A stretch of DNA of 64,000 nt, taken from assembly GCF_012027325.1 (NCBI RefSeq), contig NZ_SNUG01000002.1, positions 203,211 through 267,210 on the forward strand, in the 5' to 3' direction. The DNA comes from Thermococcus sp. M39 (lineage in GTDB: Archaea > Methanobacteriota_B > Thermococci > Thermococcales > Thermococcaceae). The position numbers were made by a program, and so were the translations under genes. Within the stretch, counting starts at the first letter, position 1. Every line of letters begins with the position of its first letter. This document shows positions 16,290 through 24,010 of the stretch, piece by piece. The notes beneath the pieces were generated by a model. It was not told where the DNA came from. It did not search any database and was given only the letters and a program-made list of their open reading frames with translations.

Positions 16290-16511
16290 CTATGTGATGT
16301 GGAGCTTTTTCCATAGTCTAAACTTTTTGAGGAAATCTTTGAGCAGATAGTTGTCTACCTTCCCCCTAAGCCTCTCTATTTTTGCATTGAGATAGCGTCC
16401 ATAGAATCCGCTCTGATGTTCTCTATAGGCAGAGATATTCCAGGGAGAGAAACCGCCAAAATAAAATAGATGAAAAGCTAAAGCACTAAAAAGCTCCGCT
16501 TCCAATTCCAC
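16290..16511 (-). CDS. Possible small protein (73 codons) after the unfamiliar conserved gene
   Basis: From a GTG at 16511, overlapping the end of the preceding gene by 26 bases, a frame encodes about 73 residues. It includes FHLFYFGGFSPWNISAYREH and runs on to a basic C-terminus (FLKKFRLWKKLHIT). Composition is protein-like throughout and no stop interrupts it. No ATG is available, and the ribosome binding site is weak. I do not recognise the family. It could instead be the remnant of a longer gene that lost its 5-prime part. It is convergent with the FTR1 gene, seven bases apart. Confidence 0.4.
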   Translation of the reverse strand: MELEAELFSALAFHLFYFGGFSPWNISAYREHQSGFYGRYLNAKIERLRGKVDNYLLKDFLKKFRLWKKLHIT

Positions 16512-17301
16512 AAATCTTTGCAAAAGGACAGTTCTCGCAGTTCTCTGTGTATGGTTTGAGGTAAGGCTCCCCTTTAATCTGCTTTGTAATTTCCTTCGCT
16601 TTTTCCATGTCCTCATCATCACCTTCCAAGACAAGAGTTACGCTACCCTCTGCTCCTCCAGCTCCTCCAGCGGCTATTGGAATTGCATCAACATTCGCCA
16701 ATATGTCGTAAGCTTCAACTTCAGTTATCGGCACAGCGTGAGGTATTGGCACTAATGCAGCATAAAGCCCTGTTCCCCAGTCAAAGGAACGAATTCCCGT
16801 TATCTTTGCGCTGTATTCAACGGGTGTTGGAACTAACTTCTCCAAGCTTACTGGCGCAATCGTTAGGACACCTTTTGTTATCGTCCATCCAAATGTCCTG
16901 CCTATTGTTCCTCCATCTGGAGCTGCAGCAAACACCGCAACATTCCAGTTGACATCTATAGCGTTTGCTCCTTTGATAAAAACATCCTCTGGACCCATTT
17001 CTTTCAACGCCTCTATTGGATCACCCTCAAATGGCTTCCCCTTATAGAGAACAAGATGTTTAGGCCATGTCTCCTTTGGGGTTACACATGTCCTTCCTTT
17101 GCTTATAACTCCGACAGTCCACTTTTCTTTTTCAATTTTCTTTCCTAAAATCTCCTCTGCAATATAAGCAGCTGTTGTGCCTGTTGCAATATAAACAAAG
17201 CCATGCTTTAATGCGTATTGGACTTCATCCAAGGCTACAACGGCTTTAGCAATTAAGCGCTTGCTCTCCGGTGGAGTGAGTGTAACTAAAGCCCTTTGCA
17301 T
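16486..17301 (-). CDS. Conserved protein of unknown function with C-terminal Cys motif
   Basis: About 271 residues from the ATG at 17301 (GGTGATGCAT upstream); in-frame GTG and ATG codons lie up to 12 bases earlier. I do not recognise a named family. Visible features are IYIATGTTAAYIAEEILG near residue 37 and KGANAIDVN near residue 108. Further on come AAAPDGGTIGRTFGW, a Gly/Ala-rich stretch PIAAGGAGGAEGSVTLVLEG near residue 210, and a terminal CENCPFAKICG, a C-x2-C-x5-C site that could bind metal. The GTTAAY and DGGT loops suggest a nucleotide or phosphate binding fold. It lies downstream of a DsrE-like gene and a small Cys-rich gene on the same strand. A sulfur or redox role is inferred from context only. 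Confidence 0.75.
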   Translation of the reverse strand: MQRALVTLTPPESKRLIAKAVVALDEVQYALKHGFVYIATGTTAAYIAEEILGKKIEKEKWTVGVISKGRTCVTPKETWPKHLVLYKGKPFEGDPIEALKEMGPEDVFIKGANAIDVNWNVAVFAAAPDGGTIGRTFGWTITKGVLTIAPVSLEKLVPTPVEYSAKITGIRSFDWGTGLYAALVPIPHAVPITEVEAYDILANVDAIPIAAGGAGGAEGSVTLVLEGDDEDMEKAKEITKQIKGEPYLKPYTENCENCPFAKICGIGSGAF

Positions 17302-17366
17302 ATGCATCACCACATTAAAATTTGCATCGAAGTTATATTAAAGTTTGTGAAAGGAGAGTCCAAAAA

Positions 17367-17699
17367 TCAAAAGACCATGGGAACATAGCCTTTGTTTATG
17401 AGTTTTGAGATGACTGACCCTACGTACTCCACCTTTGCATATGGTTTTAAGCTCTCTACAATGCCTTCATCTTCCGCTATTTTCCTGCAGGCATATGGAG
17501 TTTTGTTGAGCTCTTTGAGTTTTTCTACCCAGGGCATTAGCTTTTCATTTCCTCTTGCAATTTCCCGCTCTATTGGGCCAAAGAGTACAACTTCAACTTC
17601 TTCAAGCCAGCTATACCTCACTGAGTTGACTGCATACATAAATCCTGTTAGAGCTTTCTCTATTTCAGCTGTAGAGATTATTATCAAAACTTTGGTCAT
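17367..17699 (-). CDS. DsrE-like protein
   Basis: A 110-residue protein of the DsrE/DsrF-like fold. It has an opening strand KVLIIISTAEIEKALTGFMYA, a second strand VEVVLFGPIEREIARG, a single Cys in TPYACRKIAEDEG, and a final VEYVGSVISKLINKGYVP. DsrE-fold proteins commonly act in sulfur relay, using such a Cys. It sits two bases after the small Cys-rich gene and 65 bases before the unfamiliar conserved gene, probably one operon. The sulfurtransferase function is not proven by motif alone. Confidence 0.78.
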   Translation of the reverse strand: MTKVLIIISTAEIEKALTGFMYAVNSVRYSWLEEVEVVLFGPIEREIARGNEKLMPWVEKLKELNKTPYACRKIAEDEGIVESLKPYAKVEYVGSVISKLINKGYVPMVF

Positions 17700-17701
17700 T
17701 T

Positions 17702-17938
17702 TTAACCCTCCAAAGCCTTTATGAACTCGTCCAAGCTCTCAGTGGATATTTCTTTTTCTCCTATCCTAACGTTAATCCTCCCACAGGCGTATTTAGCGCA
17801 TAGGCCAATGCACCCTGTAACTTCCACTTCATATCCTCTTGATCCTAGAATGCTTTTTATCCTCCCTAAATTATTCCCAGCACAATATTCACAAATCTCA
17901 GCTTTCACTGGCACCACCAATTGATAAAACTCACCCAT
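17702..17938 (-). CDS. Small Cys-rich thioredoxin-like [2Fe-2S]-type protein
   Basis: About 78 residues from the ATG at 17938 (GAGG nine bases upstream). Other in-frame starts at 17953 (ATG) and 17962 (TTG) lack a ribosome binding site. It has EICEYCAGNN near the N-terminus and VTGCIGLCAKYACGRINV in the middle. This C-x2-C plus C-x3-C-x3-C layout recalls thioredoxin-like [2Fe-2S] ferredoxins and DUF1450-type proteins. The length is near that of a minimal thioredoxin-like ferredoxin. It leads the operon with the DsrE-like protein. Electron or sulfur carrier is the best guess. Confidence 0.75.
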   Translation of the reverse strand: MGEFYQLVVPVKAEICEYCAGNNLGRIKSILGSRGYEVEVTGCIGLCAKYACGRINVRIGEKEISTESLDEFIKALEG

Positions 17939-18238
17939 GCTTATAGGCCTCATTTTTGACAAAATGAATAATCTGTCCCTCTTAAAGTTATCAGAATTAG
18001 AAATGTTTTGACTTAAACGTTAATGGGCTGAACAGTTTGAGCTGAAAAATAGATACACCTTATTCTTGCCATATGAATATGAGACGATGTAAAAGTCCTT
18101 ATGGAAAACTATATTGAGAAATCAGAGGAGTATTAATCATTGAAGTTGATTACAAAAACAGTAGAGTCAAGCTTAGGTTTTTTAACGTTTCCTTATGAAT
18201 AGGACCAAATAGAAAAGACAAAAGAAAAACTAAGATGA
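17939..18238. other. Intergenic region with possible decayed ORF fragment
   Basis: A 300-base stretch between the end of the mbx operon and the DsrE operon, largely AT-rich. On the plus strand, 18118-18198 reads as 26 sense codons (including VLIIEVDYKNSRVKLRFFN) preceded directly by a stop and ended by TGA. It has no start codon or ribosome binding site. This may be a relic of a lost gene or chance. No RNA gene or repeat was recognised. Confidence 0.35.
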
Positions 18239-18898
18239 TTATTCTTTTTTCTCTTCAGACTTCTGCTCTTTCTTTGCTTCTCCTGTTTTTGGAGCTGCTG
18301 GTTTGGGCTTAGCAGCAGCTGGTGGTCTAAGTCCATAGCCGAGGATCTTAAACTTGAAGACATCACCATCCCTAAGGTAGTATGTTACCTCTTTTGTCTC
18401 CTTGTTGAACTCAATCTTTGCAACGGGGAATCTGTAATCTGGGAATTTCTCATTGATTTCCTTGATTTTGTCTGGATGAATTGGAACCCAGTCAAAGAGC
18501 TCAAGCTCCTCATCTTTCCACTCAGTTGTGAGCATGTAGTTTGAAACGAACCCCAAAGCACCAGTTGGACACACATCCACACAGAACTGGCAGAAGGTAC
18601 ATCTGCCATAGTCAATCTTCGGATGCGGTCTCTTCTCGACTTTGCCGTCAACTTCAATCCACGTCATCTCAATTGCTCTCGCCGGACATATCTGGCCGCA
18701 GAAGTTACAGCCAATGCACTTTTTCCAGTCGAGTGAATGGAATCCCCTGTATTTCTCAGCGATTTGAGTTTTTTCGTAGGGTATTTTGATTGTTACGGGC
18801 TTTTTGAAGAGGTACTTTAACCCAAGCCAAGGCTTAATGTATGAGGGTTTTTTCTTGATTTTGCTCTCGGGTGCAACCTTAAAATCAATCTCCTCCAT
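18239..18898 (-). CDS. mbxN: MbxN: 2x[4Fe-4S] ferredoxin-like subunit of membrane-bound sulfane reductase
   Basis: About 219 residues, NuoI-like. Two cluster motifs are visible: CIGCNFCGQICPARAIEM near residue 60 and CTFCQFCVDVCPTGAL near residue 100. The C-terminal part ends in an Ala/Pro/Lys-rich tail. It passes electrons from reduced ferredoxin toward the MbxJ/MbxL module. This is the last gene of the 13-gene mbx operon, and its start region overlaps the end of mbxL. I chose the ATG at 18898 (AGGTGATGGAA upstream); an ATG six bases earlier is possible. The linker and the charged tail are not conserved features I recognise. Confidence 0.9.
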   Translation of the reverse strand: MEEIDFKVAPESKIKKKPSYIKPWLGLKYLFKKPVTIKIPYEKTQIAEKYRGFHSLDWKKCIGCNFCGQICPARAIEMTWIEVDGKVEKRPHPKIDYGRCTFCQFCVDVCPTGALGFVSNYMLTTEWKDEELELFDWVPIHPDKIKEINEKFPDYRFPVAKIEFNKETKEVTYYLRDGDVFKFKILGYGLRPPAAAKPKPAAPKTGEAKKEQKSEEKKE

Positions 18899-18903
18899 TT
18901 CCA

Positions 18904-20079
18904 TCACCTGTCAATGTCGGGCGGGCAGTTATCAAGACTCATTAATATGACTGGAACATCAGCTATCCTTGCTCCAACTAACAGCTGCTCAAGGACTCTG
19001 ATACCGTGTGCGATGCTTGGCCCTCTTATCTGCACCCTATAAGGCTTGTTCCCACCATCGCTGACTACATAGGCACCAAAGTCTCCTTTCGTACTTTCAA
19101 CATGGGCAAATGCATCTCCAGCTGGAACCTTGAATCTCGGTAAGTTCTTCAGCCTTGGATCTTGGACTTTGTAAGGCCCGCTTGGTGGTCCCATTTCAAG
19201 GAGCTGCTCCAGTATGTATAAGTCCTGCTCAAGCTCGTATCTTCTAATTAATGCCCTTGCCAGTGCATCCCCTTCTTTTAACACTGGAACCTCAAAGTCA
19301 AGCTCTGGGTAAAGCAGATAGGGATCCATTCTCCTCACGTCATATGGAACGCCCGTTGCCCTTAAGTTTGGCCCAGTCACTCCCTCAGCCAGCGCAAACT
19401 TCTTATCCATGACACCAATTCCTTCCATTCTCTTGAATGTTATATAGTTCTCGAAAACGAGGTGATCGAAGTCAGGGAGTTTGCTCTTTATGTATTCAAC
19501 CGTATCCTTCAGCTGGCGGAGCCACTTATCTCCAGGAATGTCTCTTCTAACCCCACCAGGAATTGTGTAAATGTGATAAACTCTCGCCCCAGTTAACTCC
19601 TCAAAGAGCGCCATGAGCCTTTCTCTGTAAGCTGCAGCCCACTGACCAGCTGTGTAAACACCAAGCTTGAAGCTGAGACCCATTATCCAGAATAAGTATG
19701 CAGAAACCCTTGCCATCTCCAAGACTGTCGTTCTAATCCACTGTGCTCTCTCTGGAACCTCCCAGCCCATCAATTCATCAACAGCCATTGAGTAAATTGC
19801 CTCTGGAACATCTGGTTCTGGGACACAAATTCTCAAGAGCAAAGCAATGTTTGTGTACCAAGGTCTAAGTTCAGCTAACTTTTCAAATCCTCTGTGCAAA
19901 AATCCAGGATTTGCTATGGCTTTAACAACCCTATGACCGTCCATTTTTAGGATTATGCTGAAGTTTTCAGTAGCCATGTGCTGCGGACCGAAGAACAACT
20001 CATAAGTATCTTTGTCGAGGGGTAAAAGCTCCATGCCATTTTCTCTCGCTTCTTTAATAAGTTCGCTTTGTGAAACCAT
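18904..20079 (-). CDS. mbxL: MbxL: NuoD-like large subunit lacking [NiFe] ligands
   Basis: About 391 residues, related to hydrogenase large subunits and NuoD. Hydrogenases have two CxxC motifs that hold NiFe. Here the first reads RICVPEPDVPE and the second, near the C-terminus, reads SLDNCPPDIDR, so each keeps only one Cys. That is the known signature of MbxL, which reduces sulfane sulfur (polysulfides) rather than protons. The quinone/NiFe-site region KLGVYTAGQW and the GPNLRATG loop are present. The ATG at 20079 follows GAGGTGAGAGAA. It lies between mbxK and mbxN. Confidence 0.93.
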   Translation of the reverse strand: MVSQSELIKEARENGMELLPLDKDTYELFFGPQHMATENFSIILKMDGHRVVKAIANPGFLHRGFEKLAELRPWYTNIALLLRICVPEPDVPEAIYSMAVDELMGWEVPERAQWIRTTVLEMARVSAYLFWIMGLSFKLGVYTAGQWAAAYRERLMALFEELTGARVYHIYTIPGGVRRDIPGDKWLRQLKDTVEYIKSKLPDFDHLVFENYITFKRMEGIGVMDKKFALAEGVTGPNLRATGVPYDVRRMDPYLLYPELDFEVPVLKEGDALARALIRRYELEQDLYILEQLLEMGPPSGPYKVQDPRLKNLPRFKVPAGDAFAHVESTKGDFGAYVVSDGGNKPYRVQIRGPSIAHGIRVLEQLLVGARIADVPVILMSLDNCPPDIDR

Positions 20080-20089
20080 TTCTCTCACC

Positions 20090-20623
20090 TCAAATCACGT
20101 AATTGTCTTTGTTCTCATCAAATCTGTCCAAAATCTTGTACTTCTTTTTCACATAGGCAAGCATGTCAAAGTCCTTTCTGTGTGGGAACAGTCCTTGCTC
20201 TGCATCATCAAGAATCCAAGGCATCCCCATCTTCTCATTACCCTCAAAGTAAACTCCATAGAAGTCATGAGCGTCTCTCTCATAGGTTTCTGCAACTGGG
20301 TAAATATCCTTGACTGTTGGCATCCTTGCCTTGTCTAACTCCCTTGGAATCCTTGTCTTAACCATTGCATGAGTTCTGTGAGTTATGCTCCACATCTGGT
20401 AAACCAGTTCGTATTCCCCCTCTTTTAGCCAGTCAACCACCGTTATCTGCAGCATGAGCTCAAAGTTATTTTCTTTGAGGGTCATTAAGAAGTCTCTTAT
20501 CCTATCTGCTGGTACTTTGAACTCAATTCTCCTCTCTCTTCTGACTCTTCCCTCAGCATAAGGAGCTTTTTCCAATATCTTCTGAACAAGGGCTTGCTCT
20601 CTCTCCCACTTGACCTCTGTCAT
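20090..20623 (-). CDS. mbxK: MbxK: NuoC-like subunit
   Basis: About 177 residues of the NuoC/30 kDa family. The conserved block near residue 120 reads YPVAETYERDAHDFYGVYFE, matching the ExxERExxDxxGI signature. The start at 20623 is supported by GGAGTGAAGGAG and lies just after the mbxJ stop; a longer in-frame start would overlap mbxJ by 43 bases. It is a peripheral-arm structural subunit contacting MbxL. No cofactor site is expected. Confidence 0.9.
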   Translation of the reverse strand: MTEVKWEREQALVQKILEKAPYAEGRVRRERRIEFKVPADRIRDFLMTLKENNFELMLQITVVDWLKEGEYELVYQMWSITHRTHAMVKTRIPRELDKARMPTVKDIYPVAETYERDAHDFYGVYFEGNEKMGMPWILDDAEQGLFPHRKDFDMLAYVKKKYKILDRFDENKDNYVI

Positions 20624-20628
20624 CTCCT

Positions 20629-21213
20629 TCACTCCTCCTTTTTCTTCTTGTCCATTAGCCATGGAATCCACCTCCTTGCTTCTCTCTCACGCCATCCTTC
20701 TCCAAACAGCTCATCTTGGTTCTTCTTGTACCACTCATAGTTCTCCTTGTATCTCTTCCAGCCATCAGCGGTTCCATTCTCAATCATTTCCATGAGTTTC
20801 TTAATCCCATCCATCACCGCCTCTGGTCTCGGCATGCATCCAGCTATGACAACATCAACGGGAATGTATCTATCAAGGTGCTTGATTGCATTGTATGCAT
20901 CCCAGTAGATTCCACCGTTGAGCGGACATGAGCCATGGGCTAACACATACTTCGGATCGGGCTGCATCTCGTAGGTTATGATGATTCTCTTGAGGGTCTT
21001 TGGGGTTACATAACCGGTAATTAGGAACAGATCAGCCATTCTTGGAGCTGGATTTGGCATCATACCGAATCTTTCTAGGTCGTATCTTGATGTCATGAGA
21101 GGCGGCATCTCTATACCGCCACACCCTGTACAGAATGATACAATCCAAAGGCTCTTCTTTCTCGCAAATTCAAAGAGGGGTTCAAATAAACGCCAATCCA
21201 CCATTTTTATCAC
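20629..21213 (-). CDS. mbxJ: MbxJ: NuoB-like small subunit with [4Fe-4S]
   Basis: A 194-residue subunit of the NuoB/hydrogenase small subunit family. The proximal cluster ligands are FCTGCGGIEMPP near residue 30, GSCPLNGG near residue 94 and GCMPRPEAV near residue 127. It transfers electrons between the MbxN clusters and the catalytic MbxL site. It begins just after mbxM. The C-terminus is longer and more charged than in NuoB, with a Lys-rich end. Confidence 0.92.
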   Translation of the reverse strand: MIKMVDWRLFEPLFEFARKKSLWIVSFCTGCGGIEMPPLMTSRYDLERFGMMPNPAPRMADLFLITGYVTPKTLKRIIITYEMQPDPKYVLAHGSCPLNGGIYWDAYNAIKHLDRYIPVDVVIAGCMPRPEAVMDGIKKLMEMIENGTADGWKRYKENYEWYKKNQDELFGEGWREREARRWIPWLMDKKKKEE

Positions 21214-21214
21214 C

Positions 21215-22144
21215 TCACAGAGCTGCTAATATCGCACCTGCAGCTGCTATTATAGTTGGCCACTTCCAGTAGAATCTTGCAGCTTGGTCGATTGTGAATC
21301 TTGGGAATATTGCTCCAATGAATATTGCAATCATAAGTACTGCAAGCTGCTTGACTAGGAGTATAGCTAAGCTTGCTATCGTGTTGAGGATTGGGCTTGC
21401 AAATGCTGTAACAACAGCGCCTCCAAGGAATATGTTTGCAAAGAACAATGTCTCAGCAAAGAGTGCTATAGCATGCTGTATCTGAAGGATTCCCATGTGC
21501 TTGCCGCCGAACTCAACCATTGGACCCAAGGAGATTTCACCTGGAGCAATCATGATGTCGAATGGCTCCTTACCGAACATTGCTTGCAAAACGAGATCGT
21601 AAGCTATTGCCGCTAAGAGTAAAGGCAGATGTGTTATGCTCCACCCCATTGTCTGCTGAGCCATGACTATTTGATAGGTGCTGAATGTTCCGTAAAATTC
21701 TGCCAGAGCAACTATTGCAAATCCTAATGGCACTTGAATAGCCAGCAACGTAAGTAAAGCTCTCTGGGCACCTAAACCCGCCCATGGGTTTCCAGAGCTC
21801 ATTGCGGCAAACATTATACCGAGCATTGGGATTTCGAGGAGGAAAGTGATGAGGATTAGGTCCCCATATGCTCTGAGTATGCTGACTCCACCGAGAGGTA
21901 TGAACATCAATGCCAAGATTGTTGCTCCCAAAGCGTAGATTACTCCAAAGTCGTAGATGAGTCCGTGGGTTATGTTGCTCTTCTTTGAAAGCAGCTTAAT
22001 CGTATCAAGGATAGGCTGGTAAATCGGTGGTCCAACCCTTCTGTGAATCCTTGCAGTTACAATCCTGATTATCCCCATGAACATGAAGCCCATGAATGTC
22101 GCATAAAGTAAAATTAAGAAAGCTTTAACTGCTATCATCAACAT
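21215..22144 (-). CDS. mbxM: MbxM: NuoH-like membrane subunit
   Basis: A 309-residue polytopic protein with about eight helices of the NuoH/HyfC family. Family marks are RIVTARIHRRVGPPIYQP near residue 27 and EKSNIT-like KKSNITHGLIYDFG. Others are GSSGNPWAG-type SSGNPWAGLGAQRALL near residue 115 and the acidic loop FGKEPFDIMIAPGEIS near residue 191. It anchors the peripheral arm to the membrane arm and helps couple electron transfer to ion pumping. It lies just downstream of mbxH-prime with a four-base gap. Confidence 0.92.
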   Translation of the reverse strand: MLMIAVKAFLILLYATFMGFMFMGIIRIVTARIHRRVGPPIYQPILDTIKLLSKKSNITHGLIYDFGVIYALGATILALMFIPLGGVSILRAYGDLILITFLLEIPMLGIMFAAMSSGNPWAGLGAQRALLTLLAIQVPLGFAIVALAEFYGTFSTYQIVMAQQTMGWSITHLPLLLAAIAYDLVLQAMFGKEPFDIMIAPGEISLGPMVEFGGKHMGILQIQHAIALFAETLFFANIFLGGAVVTAFASPILNTIASLAILLVKQLAVLMIAIFIGAIFPRFTIDQAARFYWKWPTIIAAAGAILAAL

Positions 22145-22147
22145 TCT

Positions 22148-24010
22148 TCACACCCCCCAAAGTGCGAGGATTAACAGGACTATCGCAAGATACCAAGCAT
22201 AGGCTTGAACACTTCCATTGTATATGTAGTGCCTCATGGTTTCTGCCAAGTCCTCAATCCAGCTTCCAATGTCTTGGTAGAGTTTGTCAAAGCTTATCCT
22301 GAGCCAGAAAGCTAATGCCTCTTTAAGCGGAAGGAAGAAGTTCCTCCTGATTGTTAAGTTGTACTCCATTGTCACTGGATTACCTGCCTGATATGTATCG
22401 GTAACTGGAACCTTTCTGACCTTTGCCCCGAGGAAGTAAATTATTGCGGCAATCACTAGACCAACCACGAGCCATATAGTAAGAAGCAGACCGTTGTACC
22501 TTCCGAAGCCTAAGTTAAGCTCCCATATTGTTCCGCCAATTACTTCTTGACCGAATATTTTATTGAGCTCCTTGGCAACTAATCCCGGTGCAATTCCAAA
22601 GACAACGTTGAGCAGTGCCAATATTCCCATAGCTATTGCAAGCGGAAGCGGGGCATCCTTCGTGTCATCTAAGTCTGTAGGTCTTTGACCGAACCACACT
22701 GCATAAGTGAACCTGATGAGGTAAACGAAACCTATTGCACTACCAAAGAAGATCATGCCGCCAAGGATTGGCATGTTTTCGTGAATTACTGCTTCAAAGA
22801 GCAGCCACTTGCTTGCAAATCCCACTAGCGGAGGTATTCCAGCTAAGCTGAGGATTGCAACGAAGGCCATTGCAAAGGTTATTGGCATCTTTTCAGCTAA
22901 GCCGCCCATATCTTTAAACTCTGTCTTCCCTGTGCGGTAGATTATTGTTGCCACTATGAGGAAAAATAGCCCCTTAAAGAGTGCATGGCTTATTGCGTGG
23001 TAAATTGCAGCTTCAATGCTTAATGCTGTTCCGACACCTATACCAACGAGAATGTAGCCTATTTGGCTTATACTTGAATAGGCAAAGAGCTTTCTAATGT
23101 CCTCTTGCAGAGCAGCTAAGAGACCGCCAACTATTATGGTGAGACCTCCGAGGAGAGCAATTATGTAGCCGAACTTTGGAGCTGCGCCAATTTTTCCGAA
23201 CTCGTACATGAGTCTAGTGCCCAGAAGGATGTAGATTATCAGCATACCGTAAACTCCTGCTTTGCTCAAAACACCGCTGAACATTGCCGTATAGCTCTGG
23301 TTGGTTTCGCTGTATGCATCTGGTGCCCACACGTGGAGTGGGAACATTCCAGCTTTGACACCGAATGCTATTAGGAACAGTCCGAAGACCAATATCATTT
23401 CATTTCTGCTGAAGAATGTATCAGTTCCAAAGGCCCCTCTCATGGCATCCTGATAAAGCACCTGCTGAATTGTCGCGAAGTCTAGAGCACCAACCTTTGC
23501 ATAGATAATGCCTATTGCTATGAGCATTGCGTAAGCTCCAAAGACGCTGAGCAAGAAGTATTTGAGAGATGCTTTTCTGTTGTATTTGAGCACCATCATA
23601 AATGAGGCAAATGTCATCACTTCCCAGAAGATGAAGAATCCTGCAAGGTCATCTGCTAGGAATACTCCAAGTACTCCGGTTAAGCTCATCAAAGCAAATA
23701 GCCACTCGTAGCTATCCTTCGCTGTTGATACCATTCCCAGCACTGCTGCAAAGCCTACAACCCCAGCAATCATTGCAAATATCCAGTTGATTTGATAGAG
23801 GAGGAACTCGAACTTAAAGCCTGCAAGGGCTATTGAATACTGAATACTCGGCTGTGTGCTGAGAGTTTGATAAGCCTGAATAAGATAAGCTAAAGGAATT
23901 GCAGCACCAATTACTCCTATGGCCTCTCTAATACCCTTGACGTCAATCAGCCATGCTAACACTCCAGCCAACAATGGTGCGAAAATTATTATCATGAGCT
24001 CGTTAATCAT
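22148..24010 (-). CDS. mbxH': MbxH': second MrpD/NuoL-like antiporter subunit
   Basis: A 620-residue membrane protein of the proton-antiporter (NuoL/M/N, MrpA/D) family with about 14 core helices. The family core includes GVKAGMFPLHVWAPDAYSET near residue 218, with the functional Lys, and LFAYSSISQIGYILVG near residue 305. HALFKGLFFL near residue 340 has a second conserved Lys. A long C-terminal extension past residue 490 has further hydrophobic and amphipathic segments, consistent with a lateral-helix type element. It overlaps mbxH by four bases. The presence of two MrpD-like genes distinguishes mbx from mbh. Confidence 0.9.
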   Translation of the reverse strand: MINELMIIIFAPLLAGVLAWLIDVKGIREAIGVIGAAIPLAYLIQAYQTLSTQPSIQYSIALAGFKFEFLLYQINWIFAMIAGVVGFAAVLGMVSTAKDSYEWLFALMSLTGVLGVFLADDLAGFFIFWEVMTFASFMMVLKYNRKASLKYFLLSVFGAYAMLIAIGIIYAKVGALDFATIQQVLYQDAMRGAFGTDTFFSRNEMILVFGLFLIAFGVKAGMFPLHVWAPDAYSETNQSYTAMFSGVLSKAGVYGMLIIYILLGTRLMYEFGKIGAAPKFGYIIALLGGLTIIVGGLLAALQEDIRKLFAYSSISQIGYILVGIGVGTALSIEAAIYHAISHALFKGLFFLIVATIIYRTGKTEFKDMGGLAEKMPITFAMAFVAILSLAGIPPLVGFASKWLLFEAVIHENMPILGGMIFFGSAIGFVYLIRFTYAVWFGQRPTDLDDTKDAPLPLAIAMGILALLNVVFGIAPGLVAKELNKIFGQEVIGGTIWELNLGFGRYNGLLLTIWLVVGLVIAAIIYFLGAKVRKVPVTDTYQAGNPVTMEYNLTIRRNFFLPLKEALAFWLRISFDKLYQDIGSWIEDLAETMRHYIYNGSVQAYAWYLAIVLLILALWGV

